The notes beneath the pieces are model-generated. The model was not told the origin of the DNA and did not search any database. It saw nothing but the letters and a program-made list of their open reading frames with translations. From assembly GCA_903955385.1 (NCBI GenBank), contig CAJBNH010000032.1, positions 1 to 64,000 of the forward strand: a DNA stretch of 64,000 nucleotides. Reading direction: 5' to 3'. The first letter of the stretch is position 1. The number at the start of each line of letters is the position of its first letter. Shown here piece by piece: positions 19,781-28,328 of the stretch. Both the position numbers and the translations under genes were made by a program. The DNA is from an uncultured Myxococcales bacterium (GTDB lineage: Bacteria > Myxococcota_A > UBA9042).

Positions 19781-20926
19781 TCACGGCGCCGTCGACTGCG
19801 CCCAAATGCCGTCGTAGTACTTCTTGGCCGCCGGAACCGCCTTGGCGTCGTTGGTCCGGATGCCCGCTTCGTGGTAGTCGATGAACCCGCCGTAACCCCA
19901 GTTGTTGCTGCCGAGCACGAGCGTGTCGTCGGTGACCACGAACTTGGCGTGGGTGATGATGCCCAGGGGGTCGAAGCGGACCTCGACACCCTTGGTCTTG
20001 AGGAAGGCCGCCGCCAAATTGTTGTACTCGGCGCCATCCTCTTCGAGATAGTCTGATTTATCCATGATCACGCGAACTTTGACGCCGCGCTTGACCGCTG
20101 CTTCCAGCTTGGCGACCGCCTTGTAGACCGCGCTCGACTTGTCGCCGGTGTCGATGTTCATGCTGTAGGTGCAGATGTCGATGCGGGTCTTGGCGTTGTC
20201 GAGCACCGTGCCCACGGCCGAGGCATAGCCGCCGTCGGCGTAGGGCGCGGCCGCCGTGCTGGTCCCGATGGTAACCGTCTGTGCGATCGACGACTTTGCG
20301 AACAGCTTGTTGAAGTAGGCGGCCATCTTGGTGCGGGCCGACTCGTCGCGCACCAGCAGGTTGGTCTCGTTATTCTTCGAGATGGATGTGTTGGACCAGT
20401 TGGTCGAACCGATGAGGTAGCCCTGCTCGCTGAAGATGAACTTCAGGTGGGTGCGCTTGCCTGCGGCGTCCAGCTTGACCTGGGTTCCCGGGATGCCACC
20501 AGCCTTCAGCTTGGCGATCACGCGCTTGTTGGTCGCTATCTCGTCGTCCAGCAGCACCCGCACGACCACGCCGCGCTTGTGCGCCGCGATGACCTCGTCC
20601 ACCAGCTTGTCGACCCAGGTACTCGCCGGACCGTCGATGTCCAAGTACGCGTCGCTGGCCATCACTTCGAATTGGGTGATGTCCAGCTTCTCGTCAGCCA
20701 GCTGGATAACGTCCACTGCTCGAATATAGTAGGTGAAATTCGAAACGAATTCGACAGGAGGCCCGGGCGGCAGGTCCTTGTCGACCACCGGGATGTCGGC
20801 CTTCACGTCGCCGGCATCGACGACCTCCACCGTGCCCGTGGCCCCCACCGACGTGTCGCAGGCAGGCGCAACCACGACCAACTGGGCCAAGGCGAGGACA
20901 AAGAGCGCAGGGGGAAGTCGCAGCAT
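19781..20926 (-). CDS. Phospholipase D-superfamily lipoprotein
   Basis: About 381 residues with a lipoprotein signal (LAQLVVVAPAC) and two PLD repeats. Repeat one has THLKFIFSEQGYLIGSTNWS; repeat two has THAKFVVTDDTLVLGSNNWG. Both keep the catalytic His and Lys and the downstream GS-x-N of the HKD family. The family cleaves or transfers phosphodiester bonds in phospholipids or nucleic acids. The lipobox puts this one in the periplasm or outer membrane; its substrate cannot be read from sequence. The start is uncertain: ATG at 20926 gives a normal signal peptide but a weak ribosome site; ATG at 20944 is also possible. Confidence 0.82.
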   Translation of the reverse strand: MLRLPPALFVLALAQLVVVAPACDTSVGATGTVEVVDAGDVKADIPVVDKDLPPGPPVEFVSNFTYYIRAVDVIQLADEKLDITQFEVMASDAYLDIDGPASTWVDKLVDEVIAAHKRGVVVRVLLDDEIATNKRVIAKLKAGGIPGTQVKLDAAGKRTHLKFIFSEQGYLIGSTNWSNTSISKNNETNLLVRDESARTKMAAYFNKLFAKSSIAQTVTIGTSTAAAPYADGGYASAVGTVLDNAKTRIDICTYSMNIDTGDKSSAVYKAVAKLEAAVKRGVKVRVIMDKSDYLEEDGAEYNNLAAAFLKTKGVEVRFDPLGIITHAKFVVTDDTLVLGSNNWGYGGFIDYHEAGIRTNDAKAVPAAKKYYDGIWAQSTAP

Positions 20927-21020
20927 GGCTGGCAGCCTGCCCATCCCGGCGGTCCAATGCAACACACAGGAAGACCGACGCCGAGGGCAGTCCCCCGGGC
21001 GGCGGCAAGTCCCCAAGCGG

Positions 21021-21431
21021 TCACACAGGCGCGACAGCGGTGGGCTTGTGGAACTGGGCGGCCAGCTTCTGCAGCCGATCGAGCAGCTCGTCGATGAGGA
21101 AGGGCTTGTCGAGGAAGTCGTCGGCGCCGTACAGCGGAGCCGTCATCTCGTTGAGGTTGGGTCCGATCGCGGTGAGCATCAGGATCCCCACGTCGGCGAA
21201 CTCGGGACGGGCGCGCAGGGCCTTGCAGACCTCCCACCCGTTCATCTGCGGCATCATCACGTCCAACAGGACGAGATCGGGCTTCTGGGCCAGCGCCGCG
21301 CGCAGGGCTTCTTCGCCGTCATAGGCCAACGTGATGCGATACCCTTCCGAAGTCAGCGACTTGCGAAGGATCGCGGCGATCTCGAGGTCATCCTCGGCGA
21401 CCAGCACGTGGATGCCATTGTCCTTGGGCAT
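21021..21431 (-). CDS. Single-domain response regulator (CheY-like)
   Basis: A 136-residue stand-alone receiver domain. Acidic pocket Glu13-Asp14-Asp15, phospho-acceptor Asp57 (LVLLDVMMP), the Thr of MLTAI and the Lys of LDKPF are all present, so it should be phosphorylatable. No output domain and no adjacent histidine kinase in the window. It lies 48 bases downstream of the FHA-protein gene, with GGAGA ahead of the ATG. Confidence 0.9.
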   Translation of the reverse strand: MPKDNGIHVLVAEDDLEIAAILRKSLTSEGYRITLAYDGEEALRAALAQKPDLVLLDVMMPQMNGWEVCKALRARPEFADVGILMLTAIGPNLNEMTAPLYGADDFLDKPFLIDELLDRLQKLAAQFHKPTAVAPV

Positions 21432-21479
21432 GGGGGCGTCTCCGTTCGGGCCGGGCGTCGGCGCCCAGGCTCGTGCTCT

Positions 21480-23570
21480 CTAGTCCTCGTCCTGGCGCGC
21501 TGCTTCGGTCGCCTGCTTGGCGATGTCCTGAGCTTCGGCCGCGCGAGGATCGATCGACGGCAAAATGCGTACGACCTGACGAGCCAGGTCGCGGGCGGCC
21601 GCGTAGTTCTTCTTGGACATGTTGTCCTTGGCTTCCTTCAGCATCGACGAAGCCTGCGCAACGCACCGGCCCTCGAGCTGGACGGCCTCGGGCTTGTCCG
21701 GCTGATAGTTCATTGCCTCGCGCACGGCATCGGCGGCGTCGGCGTAATTCTTGCCAGCGAACGAGGCCTTGGCCACGGCCAGATAGGCATCGGCGATCTT
21801 GCCGGCCAACCAGCCACCGTGGGCACCGTCGACGCGACGGTCGGCGTTGTACGCGGCCTTGTAGGCGCCGGCGGCCTTGCGCGGGCTGGACGACGCGCCT
21901 GAGGCGGTGTCGAGCTCGTCCCGCACGGACTTGACGGCCGCCGCATACGCGCTGGCCTTGGCCTTTTGGTCCTTCGCGAATGGCCCATTGGCGATCGCCT
22001 CGAACTGCTCAATCGCCGTTGCCCAGTTCTTGCCGTGGTAAGCAGCAAGACCCATGGCGAAATCGGCCTTCTTGCCTCCCGCGGCAACCGCGACTGCAGC
22101 CGGAGCAGCCACGACGGCCGCAGCCTTGGCAGGTTCCTTGGCGACCTTTTCGGGTTCCTTGGCTGCCTTGGGCGTTTCCTTGACCGTCTCCTTGGCCGTT
22201 TCTTTCCCGGCCTTGGCCGCAACGGCGGGAGCCGGAACCGCAGCCTCGCTGGGCTTGCCCTTGGTGTCCGGTGCGGCTGCCGGGGCAGCCGCGTCGGCTC
22301 CGCCGGCCGCCTCGGGCGCGGACAGGCCGGCGCGCAAGGTCTTGGCCTCGTTGTGCTTCGGGTCGACCGCCAGAACGGCGTCCAGTGCCGCGATCGCGGT
22401 GGCGTTGTCCCCGGCTTCCTGTGCCTTGCGGGCGTCGGCGAGCTTGGACGAAACGAACTCCTCGCGCGCTGCCGTCAGCTCTTCCTGTGCATCGGCAGAC
22501 AGAGCCGACGACTCCGGCACCTCGGCAAATTGCGAGAACGCCTCGAGGTAGCGCTTGCCCTTGACGGCCTCACGGGCGCCGTCCAGCGTCTCCTGAGCAT
22601 CGACCTCGCGCTGGGCCACCTTCAGCAGGTCCTTGACCTCCTGATTCTCGGGGTCGGCTTTCTTGGCCGCCCGCAGGGTGTCCGCAGCCTCAGCGAACGC
22701 CTTGTCGGCGATCTGTCCCTTGGCCTTGGCAACCATCGCGTCGGCTTCCGAGCCCTCTCCAGCCGCCACGGCCTTGGCCGCTGTGCCGCTGCTGCTCTTG
22801 CCCAGCACCAGCCAAGCCGCGATCCCGCCGCCCACCAGCACCACCAGCACCACGGCGGCAATCGCCAGGATGATCGGCAGGTTGGACTTGCCACTGGGGG
22901 CCGCCGCCTCACGACCCGTCACGACGGGTGCCGCACCTCGCTTGCGTGCGACCTGCCCCTCGATGTGGAATTCCAGCACGCTGGTGCCGACTTCGATCTG
23001 GTCACCCGGCTCCAGCACCTTGCGGGCCTGCTTGCTGCCGTTGATGTTGGTGCCGTTGGCGCCGCCCAAGTCGTGCAGCACGGCCTCGTCGGGGGTGCGC
23101 TCGATCTTGAAGTGCTTGCGCGACACTGCCGGGTCGGCCAGCACGATCTTGCAGTCCAGACCGCGACCGACCAGCGACTGCCCCACCTCGATGCGATGGA
23201 TCTTGCCGCGGTCAGGACCTGAGACGACGCGCAGCTCCATTGGACGGGCAGGCGGAGCCACCGGCGCGCGCGCCGGCGTCGGGTCGAAGTCGACCGCGTC
23301 GAGCATGCGCGTCGCCTGATCTTCTTCCTCGGGCGGAGGAGGCGGCGGAGCCGGCGTGGCCGGACGCGGACGCGGCGCCATCGGCATTGGCCGAGACGGC
23401 CGTTGGGCCGGCGGCGGCGGCGGTGCCGATCGGACAAACTCCGTGGGGGGTGGCACGAAGTCGTCCACGTCCATGGCGCGGGTCTTCTCTGCGCCTTCCT
23501 GATCTTCCGGTCTTGGCGCACCGCGCTGGTTGCCAAAGCCGATGCCGCCTCGCCTGTCCTCGTTGCCCAT
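21480..23570 (-). CDS. FHA-domain membrane protein with TPR-like C-terminus
   Basis: A 696-residue protein. Residues 1-110 are Pro-rich with two similar short Thr motifs (KTRAMDVDDF, QATRMLDAVDF). An FHA phosphothreonine-binding domain follows at about 111-206, with conserved GR, SRKH and ANGTNING. One transmembrane helix is at about 231-257 (LPIILAIAAVVLVVLVGGGI). The remainder is helical TPR-like repeats with an Ala/Lys/Pro-rich linker around 430-480. The FHA part is expected in the cytoplasm and the repeats outside. FHA domains read Ser/Thr kinase signals. It is the first gene of the run towards pspA, followed by a CheY-like gene. Confidence 0.87.
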   Translation of the reverse strand: MGNEDRRGGIGFGNQRGAPRPEDQEGAEKTRAMDVDDFVPPPTEFVRSAPPPPPAQRPSRPMPMAPRPRPATPAPPPPPPEEEDQATRMLDAVDFDPTPARAPVAPPARPMELRVVSGPDRGKIHRIEVGQSLVGRGLDCKIVLADPAVSRKHFKIERTPDEAVLHDLGGANGTNINGSKQARKVLEPGDQIEVGTSVLEFHIEGQVARKRGAAPVVTGREAAAPSGKSNLPIILAIAAVVLVVLVGGGIAAWLVLGKSSSGTAAKAVAAGEGSEADAMVAKAKGQIADKAFAEAADTLRAAKKADPENQEVKDLLKVAQREVDAQETLDGAREAVKGKRYLEAFSQFAEVPESSALSADAQEELTAAREEFVSSKLADARKAQEAGDNATAIAALDAVLAVDPKHNEAKTLRAGLSAPEAAGGADAAAPAAAPDTKGKPSEAAVPAPAVAAKAGKETAKETVKETPKAAKEPEKVAKEPAKAAAVVAAPAAVAVAAGGKKADFAMGLAAYHGKNWATAIEQFEAIANGPFAKDQKAKASAYAAAVKSVRDELDTASGASSSPRKAAGAYKAAYNADRRVDGAHGGWLAGKIADAYLAVAKASFAGKNYADAADAVREAMNYQPDKPEAVQLEGRCVAQASSMLKEAKDNMSKKNYAAARDLARQVVRILPSIDPRAAEAQDIAKQATEAARQDED

Positions 23571-23630
23571 CTGCTTGCCTCGGTGAAGGGCGCCCCGGGT
23601 TGCGTGCGTGTGCGACCTGGGGGGCGATCT

Positions 23631-23659
23631 GCTCTAGCACAGATGCCGCGGCCCGACAA
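23631..23659 (-). promoter_or_regulatory. Candidate promoter of the FHA-protein gene
   Basis: Read leftward: -35 TTGTCG (23659-23654), 17-base spacer, -10 TAGAGC (23636-23631), about 60 bases before the ATG. The match is moderate. The preceding gene pair ends in a terminator, so a promoter is expected here. Confidence 0.4.
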
Positions 23660-23740
23660 TTCTCTAAACGTGTCGCCCGGGTCGAGATCGCGTCCGCGGC
23701 AGCGGTGAATCCCAAGTTCGGGGCGTCCGGCCCAAAACGA

Positions 23741-23771
23741 CGAAACCCCCCGCGAGGGTCTCGCGAGGGGT
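23741..23771 (-). terminator. Intrinsic terminator after rplU-rpmA
   Basis: On the minus strand, CCCCTCGCGAG pairs with CTCGCGGGGG (hairpin 23746-23770) and is followed by TTTCGTCGTTTT. It lies 33 bases beyond the rpmA stop. Confidence 0.85.
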
Positions 23772-23803
23772 ACGTGCGTTCGACATCGCGGGAACGAGGG
23801 CGA

Positions 23804-24067
23804 TCAGGCGATCGGCGCGAGCGGCTGCACCGTGATGGTGGAGCGACCGTGCGACACGCCGAACTCTACCGTTCCGTCGACCAGCGAGAACAGGGTGTAG
23901 TCCTTGCCCGTACCGACGTTGCGGCCCGCGTGGAAGGTCGAGCCGACCTGACGCACGATGATTCCGCCCGCGGGGACGAACTGACCGCCCTGACGCTTCA
24001 CGCCGCGGTACTGGGGATTCGAGTCACGGCCGTTGCGAGACGAGCCTTGGCCTTTTTTGTGAGCCAT
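23804..24067 (-). CDS. rpmA: Ribosomal protein bL27
   Basis: 87 residues with the bL27 N-terminus ([19 protein letters not shown]) and GGIIVRQ-GSTFHAG core. It belongs to the 50S subunit near the peptidyl-transferase centre. GGAGGA precedes the ATG. It is the second gene of the rplU-rpmA pair; the usual neighbour obgE is not downstream. Confidence 0.97.
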   Translation of the reverse strand: MAHKKGQGSSRNGRDSNPQYRGVKRQGGQFVPAGGIIVRQVGSTFHAGRNVGTGKDYTLFSLVDGTVEFGVSHGRSTITVQPLAPIA

Positions 24068-24135
24068 GATGTCCTCCGATCGGGGCAGCGGCTGCTCGTC
24101 CGTTCAGGACGGCCGCTCCGGGTGTCCGAATGCGA

Positions 24136-24453
24136 TCAGCCCTCGACGGCCGAGATGCGCACGCGCGTGATGCTCTGGCGGTGACCCATCGTCTTGCGGC
24201 TGTTCTTGCGCCGACGATACTTGTGGATCAGCACCTTCTTGTCGCGGGTCTGCTCGACGACGGTACCGACCACGCGGGCGCCGTCCACCGTGGGCACGCC
24301 CACCTGAACGCCGTTGTCGCCGGACAGCAGCAGCACGCGGTCAAATACGACCTCTGCGCCACGCTCGCCTTCGAGCTTCTCGACGGTCAGCTGGGTGCCG
24401 ACCTCGGCGCGGTACTGCTTGCCGCCCGTCTGGATGATTGCATACGTCGCCAT
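24136..24453 (-). CDS. rplU: Ribosomal protein bL21
   Basis: 105 residues from ATG at 24453 (MATYAIIQTGGKQYRAEVG), with the family ending HRQSITRVRIS. It is a 50S subunit protein binding 23S rRNA. GGAG lies 9-12 bases upstream of this ATG, so a frame start five codons earlier is not used. Confidence 0.97.
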   Translation of the reverse strand: MATYAIIQTGGKQYRAEVGTQLTVEKLEGERGAEVVFDRVLLLSGDNGVQVGVPTVDGARVVGTVVEQTRDKKVLIHKYRRRKNSRKTMGHRQSITRVRISAVEG

Positions 24454-24518
24454 GACCACGTTCTCCAAAGCTGTCGTTCGAGGTCGCGCAGGCCAGAGGC
24501 CGTGACGCGGGGAGCGGA

Positions 24519-24547
24519 AGTGTGCCGCGAACCTGCCTCGGCGTCAA
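24519..24547 (-). promoter_or_regulatory. Candidate rplU-rpmA promoter
   Basis: Leftward: -35 TTGACG (24547-24542), 17-base spacer, -10 CACACT (24524-24519), about 65 bases before rplU. Strong -35, weak -10. Confidence 0.4.
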
Positions 24548-24589
24548 GGTTCCCGCGCCCTCAGGCAGCCAAGTGTCCTGCCGACTGGC

Positions 24590-24618
24590 TTGCAACCCCC
24601 CGCCACGGGACCTAACCT
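24590..24618 (+). promoter_or_regulatory. Candidate mfd promoter, possibly leaderless
   Basis: TTGCAA (24590-24595), 17-base spacer, TAACCT (24613-24618), only nine bases before the mfd ATG. No Shine-Dalgarno-like purine run precedes that ATG. Confidence 0.3.
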
Positions 24619-24627
24619 GTCGCGCCC

Positions 24628-27600
24628 ATGCCACCGCCCGCCACCCATCGCCGCTTCGACTTCGAGGGCTTGCTGCTCTCTCTGGAGCATCGCGCGCCGT
24701 TGACCGTGCTGGCCACCGCAGAGGCCGGGGTGGTGCCGTTCGTCCTGTCGAGCGTGCGGCACCGTCTGGATCGGCCGCTGGTGATCGTGGTGCCCGACGA
24801 ACGGCGCATGCGACAGGTGATCGAGGGCCTTGGAGCCTTCGAAGCCGAGCTTTGGCCCGGACTTGCGCCCGTCGTGCGGTTTGAGGCCAATGACGTCTCG
24901 CCGTGGCAGGAGATCGCGCCGATGCGGGCGCTGGCGGGGCGACGGATCTCAGCCGGCTATCGGCTGAACCTGGGGCTGGGCGTTGCAGCAATCGTCTTGC
25001 CTGTCGCGGCCTTGCTGAATCGGACGCTGTCTGGGCCGGTTCTCGATCGCAGCACGGCACTTGCCTCTGTTCACGCCAACTTGGACCGCGTCGAGCTGGT
25101 CGAGCTGCTGGCGGCCGGCGGCTATGAGCGGACGCCGTTGGTCGAGGATCCGGGGACTTTCGCGCTGCGGGGCGATGGCATCGACGTGTGGAGTCCGCTG
25201 TACGACGCCCCGGCGCGGGTAGACATGCTGGGCGACGACGTGGCCTCGATCCGTCGCTTCGACCCCGAGACGCAGCTGGCGCTGGACCAGGGCGGCCACC
25301 TGATCGACCTGTTGATGCCTCCGGCGCGCGAGCTGCTGCTGGACGCGGCGTCGGTCGTGGCTGCCGAGACGCGCTTGATCGCGCTGGCCGATCACCTCGA
25401 CGTCGGCAACGTCGAGCTGCGCGGCGTACTGGACGAGCTGCGGGCCGGTCACATCGTGCCGGGGATGGAGGCGCTGCTGCCCGCGCTGTCGCCGGATCGG
25501 TCGACGCTGCTCGAGCTTGCTCCCTCCAACGGCGTGCACGAGCCGATCGTGGTGCTGGACAACCCTGACGCCTGCATGGTCGCGCTGGATGTGGCCTGGC
25601 AGGAGCACGTCGCGCATTTTCAGCAAGCCCGCGCCGCGGGGCGATTCGTGTTTGCGCCTGAGCAGTTGTTTGCCACGCCGGAGCAGGTTCGCCAGCAGTT
25701 GGCCCGCCGCATCCAGTTGCACGTGCGGCCGTTCACCATTCACGAGGACGCGGCCCTGCCGACCTTCCAGCTGGACGTCGGGTCGAATCGCGAGGTGGCG
25801 GCAGAGCTGCGGGAAGCGAGGGGACACGACGAGGGTCTGCGGCCGCTGGTGTCGCGGATTCGGCTGGCCCGCAAGCTGCAGCAGCTGGTGGTGATCGCGG
25901 CACACGGCGAGGGCGGCCGGCAGCGGCTGGCGGCGATCCTGCGACACTACGGCGTCGGCACCGAGTTCCACGAAGGGCCGTTGAGCCCCGCCGACATCGC
26001 GGAGCTGAGACTGCGCAAGGACTTGGACGCGCTGCTGGTGCTGGGTGGGTCGGGCGAGGGCTACCACATCGAGGCCCTGCACCTGCTGGTCGTCGATGAG
26101 AACGAGATCTTCGGCCAGAAGACCGCCAAGCCCAGCGTGGCCACCCGCAAGAAGCAGACCTCGGGCCAGATGATCCGCGACATGGCGGAGCTGGTCGAGG
26201 GCGACTACGTGGTGCACGTCGACCACGGCATCGGCCGCTTCGTGGGCCTGAAGCGCATCGAAGCGGCGGGCGTCGCGCAGGACTTCCTGCTGATCCTCTA
26301 CAAGGAGGACCAGCGGCTGTATGTGCCTGTGACGTCGCTGGATCGCGTACAGAAGTACGTCACGGCCGAGGCGGCGTCGCCTGCGCTTGACCGCCTGGGC
26401 CACGACCGCTGGCTGAAGGTCAAGCGCCGCGTTCGCAAGGCCGTGGCCGAGGTCGCGCAGGAGCTGGTGCGCCTTTACGCTGAGCGACAAGCCCGCCCGG
26501 GGCACGCGTTTTCCGAGCCGGATGAGCTGTACCGCGAGTGGGAGGCGTCCTTTCCGTGGGAGGAGACGCCCGACCAGCAGCGCGCCATCGACGAGGTGCT
26601 GCTGGACCTGTGCACGCCGCGTCCTTCTGACCGGCTGGTGTGCGGCGATGTGGGCTACGGCAAGACGGAAGTGGCGATTCGCGCTGCGGTCAAGGTCGCG
26701 CTGGACGGCAAGCAGGTCGCCCTACTGGTGCCGACCACAGTGCTGGCCGAGCAGCATCGGCTGACCGTGATCGAGCGCTGTCGCGGATTGCCGGTGCGCA
26801 TCGAGTCGATCTCGCGCTTCCGGTCGCCGGCCGAGCAGAAAGACGTGCTGGAGGGGCTGGCCAAGGGCACGGTCGACATCGTGGTCGGCACCCACCGGCT
26901 GCTGTCCAAGGACGTACACTTCAAGGATCTCGGGCTGTTGCTGATCGACGAGGAACACCGCTTCGGCGTGGGGCAGAAAGAGCAGATCAAGAAGTGGAAG
27001 AGCCAAATCGACTGCATCACGCTGTCGGCCACGCCGATTCCGCGCACGCTGCAGCTTGCCACCCTGGGTCTGCGCGACCTGTCGCTGATCTCGACGCCAC
27101 CAGAGAATCGCAAGTCCGTGCGCACCATCGTGTGTCGCGGCACCGACGACGTGATCGTCGAGGCGTTTGATCGCGAGCTGGGTCGGGGCGGGCAGCTCTT
27201 CTACGTGTGCAACCGCATCGCCAAGCTGGAGGCTCTGGCGCGTCACCTGCAAGAGCTGGTGCCCGGCGTGCGGCCCGTGATCGCCCACGGCCAGATGGAG
27301 GAGTCGGCGCTCGAGGACGCGATGCTGCAGTTCATGCGGCGCGAGGCCAACGTCCTGATCACCACCACGATCATCGAGAGCGGCCTCGACATCCCCAACG
27401 CCAACACCATGTTCGTCGAGCGTGCCGACACCTTCGGCCTGGCCCAGCTCTACCAGCTGCGGGGGCGCGTCGGCCGGTCGTCGGTGCGCGCCTACTGCTA
27501 CCTGATGGTGCCTGAGCGTGAGGCGATGACGACCGACGGCGCGCGGCGGGTGGCGGTGCTGGAGCGCTTCAGCGAGTTGGGCTCGGGCGTGCAGATCGCC

Positions 27601-28299
27601 AGTCAGGACCTGGAGATCCGCGGCGCCGGCAACATCCTGGGCGAGGAGCAGTCGGGCCACATCGCCGAGATCGGCTACGACCTGTACGTCAAGATGCTGG
27701 AAGAGGCGGTCGCCGAGCTGCGCGGCGAAGAGCTGGGCGCGCCGATCGACCCCGAGATCAAGGCCAACGTCACCGCCTACCTGCCCGACGGCTACATTCC
27801 CGACCCGAACCAGCGGCTGCTCGCCTACAAACGGCTGGCGTCGGTGCGGTCGGAAGCCGAGCTGGATCAGGCGGTTCGGGTGCTCTGCGACCGTTATGGC
27901 CGACTGCCTGGCCCGGCCCAGGCACTGGTCGACACGCTGGAGCTGCGGGTGCTGGCGATCGCGCTCGGCGTCGCCAAGGTGGAACAAGGCCCCGGGGGTG
28001 TGGCGTTGACGCTGCACGAGAAGGGCCTGCTGCAGCCGGACGTGCTGCTGCCGTTGCTGAACCAGCGCGGGTCGCCCTATCGGCTGAGTCCCGACATGGT
28101 GCTGACGCGCGCCTGGACGCGCGCCGAACAGGAGCAACCGCTGGAGGCCACGCGCGATCTCTTGCGGCTTCTGACCGCCTGTGCCAAGAACCCCGCGGCC
28201 TTGACGATCGACGTCGCGTTGGAGCCGGTTGCCCCGCTCGCCCTGCCCGCGCCCCAGACACCGCCCCGCCATACCGGCCGGCGGCGGATCCTCTCTTGA
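24628..28299 (+). CDS. mfd: Transcription-repair coupling factor Mfd
   Basis: A 1,223-residue ATP-dependent translocase. It removes RNA polymerase stalled at DNA lesions and recruits UvrA. A UvrB-like module is N-terminal. The RNA polymerase-interacting segment is GDYVVHVDHGIGRFVGLKRI (about 530). The RecG-like motor has Walker A GDVGYGKT (about 673-680), DEEH (about 774) and LRGRVGRS. The C-terminal UvrA-masking domain ends near 1180. Length is close to E. coli Mfd (1,148). It starts the rightward run mfd-two parvulin chaperones-lexA and is read divergently from rplU. Confidence 0.97.
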   Translation: MPPPATHRRFDFEGLLLSLEHRAPLTVLATAEAGVVPFVLSSVRHRLDRPLVIVVPDERRMRQVIEGLGAFEAELWPGLAPVVRFEANDVSPWQEIAPMRALAGRRISAGYRLNLGLGVAAIVLPVAALLNRTLSGPVLDRSTALASVHANLDRVELVELLAAGGYERTPLVEDPGTFALRGDGIDVWSPLYDAPARVDMLGDDVASIRRFDPETQLALDQGGHLIDLLMPPARELLLDAASVVAAETRLIALADHLDVGNVELRGVLDELRAGHIVPGMEALLPALSPDRSTLLELAPSNGVHEPIVVLDNPDACMVALDVAWQEHVAHFQQARAAGRFVFAPEQLFATPEQVRQQLARRIQLHVRPFTIHEDAALPTFQLDVGSNREVAAELREARGHDEGLRPLVSRIRLARKLQQLVVIAAHGEGGRQRLAAILRHYGVGTEFHEGPLSPADIAELRLRKDLDALLVLGGSGEGYHIEALHLLVVDENEIFGQKTAKPSVATRKKQTSGQMIRDMAELVEGDYVVHVDHGIGRFVGLKRIEAAGVAQDFLLILYKEDQRLYVPVTSLDRVQKYVTAEAASPALDRLGHDRWLKVKRRVRKAVAEVAQELVRLYAERQARPGHAFSEPDELYREWEASFPWEETPDQQRAIDEVLLDLCTPRPSDRLVCGDVGYGKTEVAIRAAVKVALDGKQVALLVPTTVLAEQHRLTVIERCRGLPVRIESISRFRSPAEQKDVLEGLAKGTVDIVVGTHRLLSKDVHFKDLGLLLIDEEHRFGVGQKEQIKKWKSQIDCITLSATPIPRTLQLATLGLRDLSLISTPPENRKSVRTIVCRGTDDVIVEAFDRELGRGGQLFYVCNRIAKLEALARHLQELVPGVRPVIAHGQMEESALEDAMLQFMRREANVLITTTIIESGLDIPNANTMFVERADTFGLAQLYQLRGRVGRSSVRAYCYLMVPEREAMTTDGARRVAVLERFSELGSGVQIASQDLEIRGAGNILGEEQSGHIAEIGYDLYVKMLEEAVAELRGEELGAPIDPEIKANVTAYLPDGYIPDPNQRLLAYKRLASVRSEAELDQAVRVLCDRYGRLPGPAQALVDTLELRVLAIALGVAKVEQGPGGVALTLHEKGLLQPDVLLPLLNQRGSPYRLSPDMVLTRAWTRAEQEQPLEATRDLLRLLTACAKNPAALTIDVALEPVAPLALPAPQTPPRHTGRRRILS

Positions 28300-28328
28300 G
28301 CCGACCGCGCCATGCTGCACGAGGAAAG

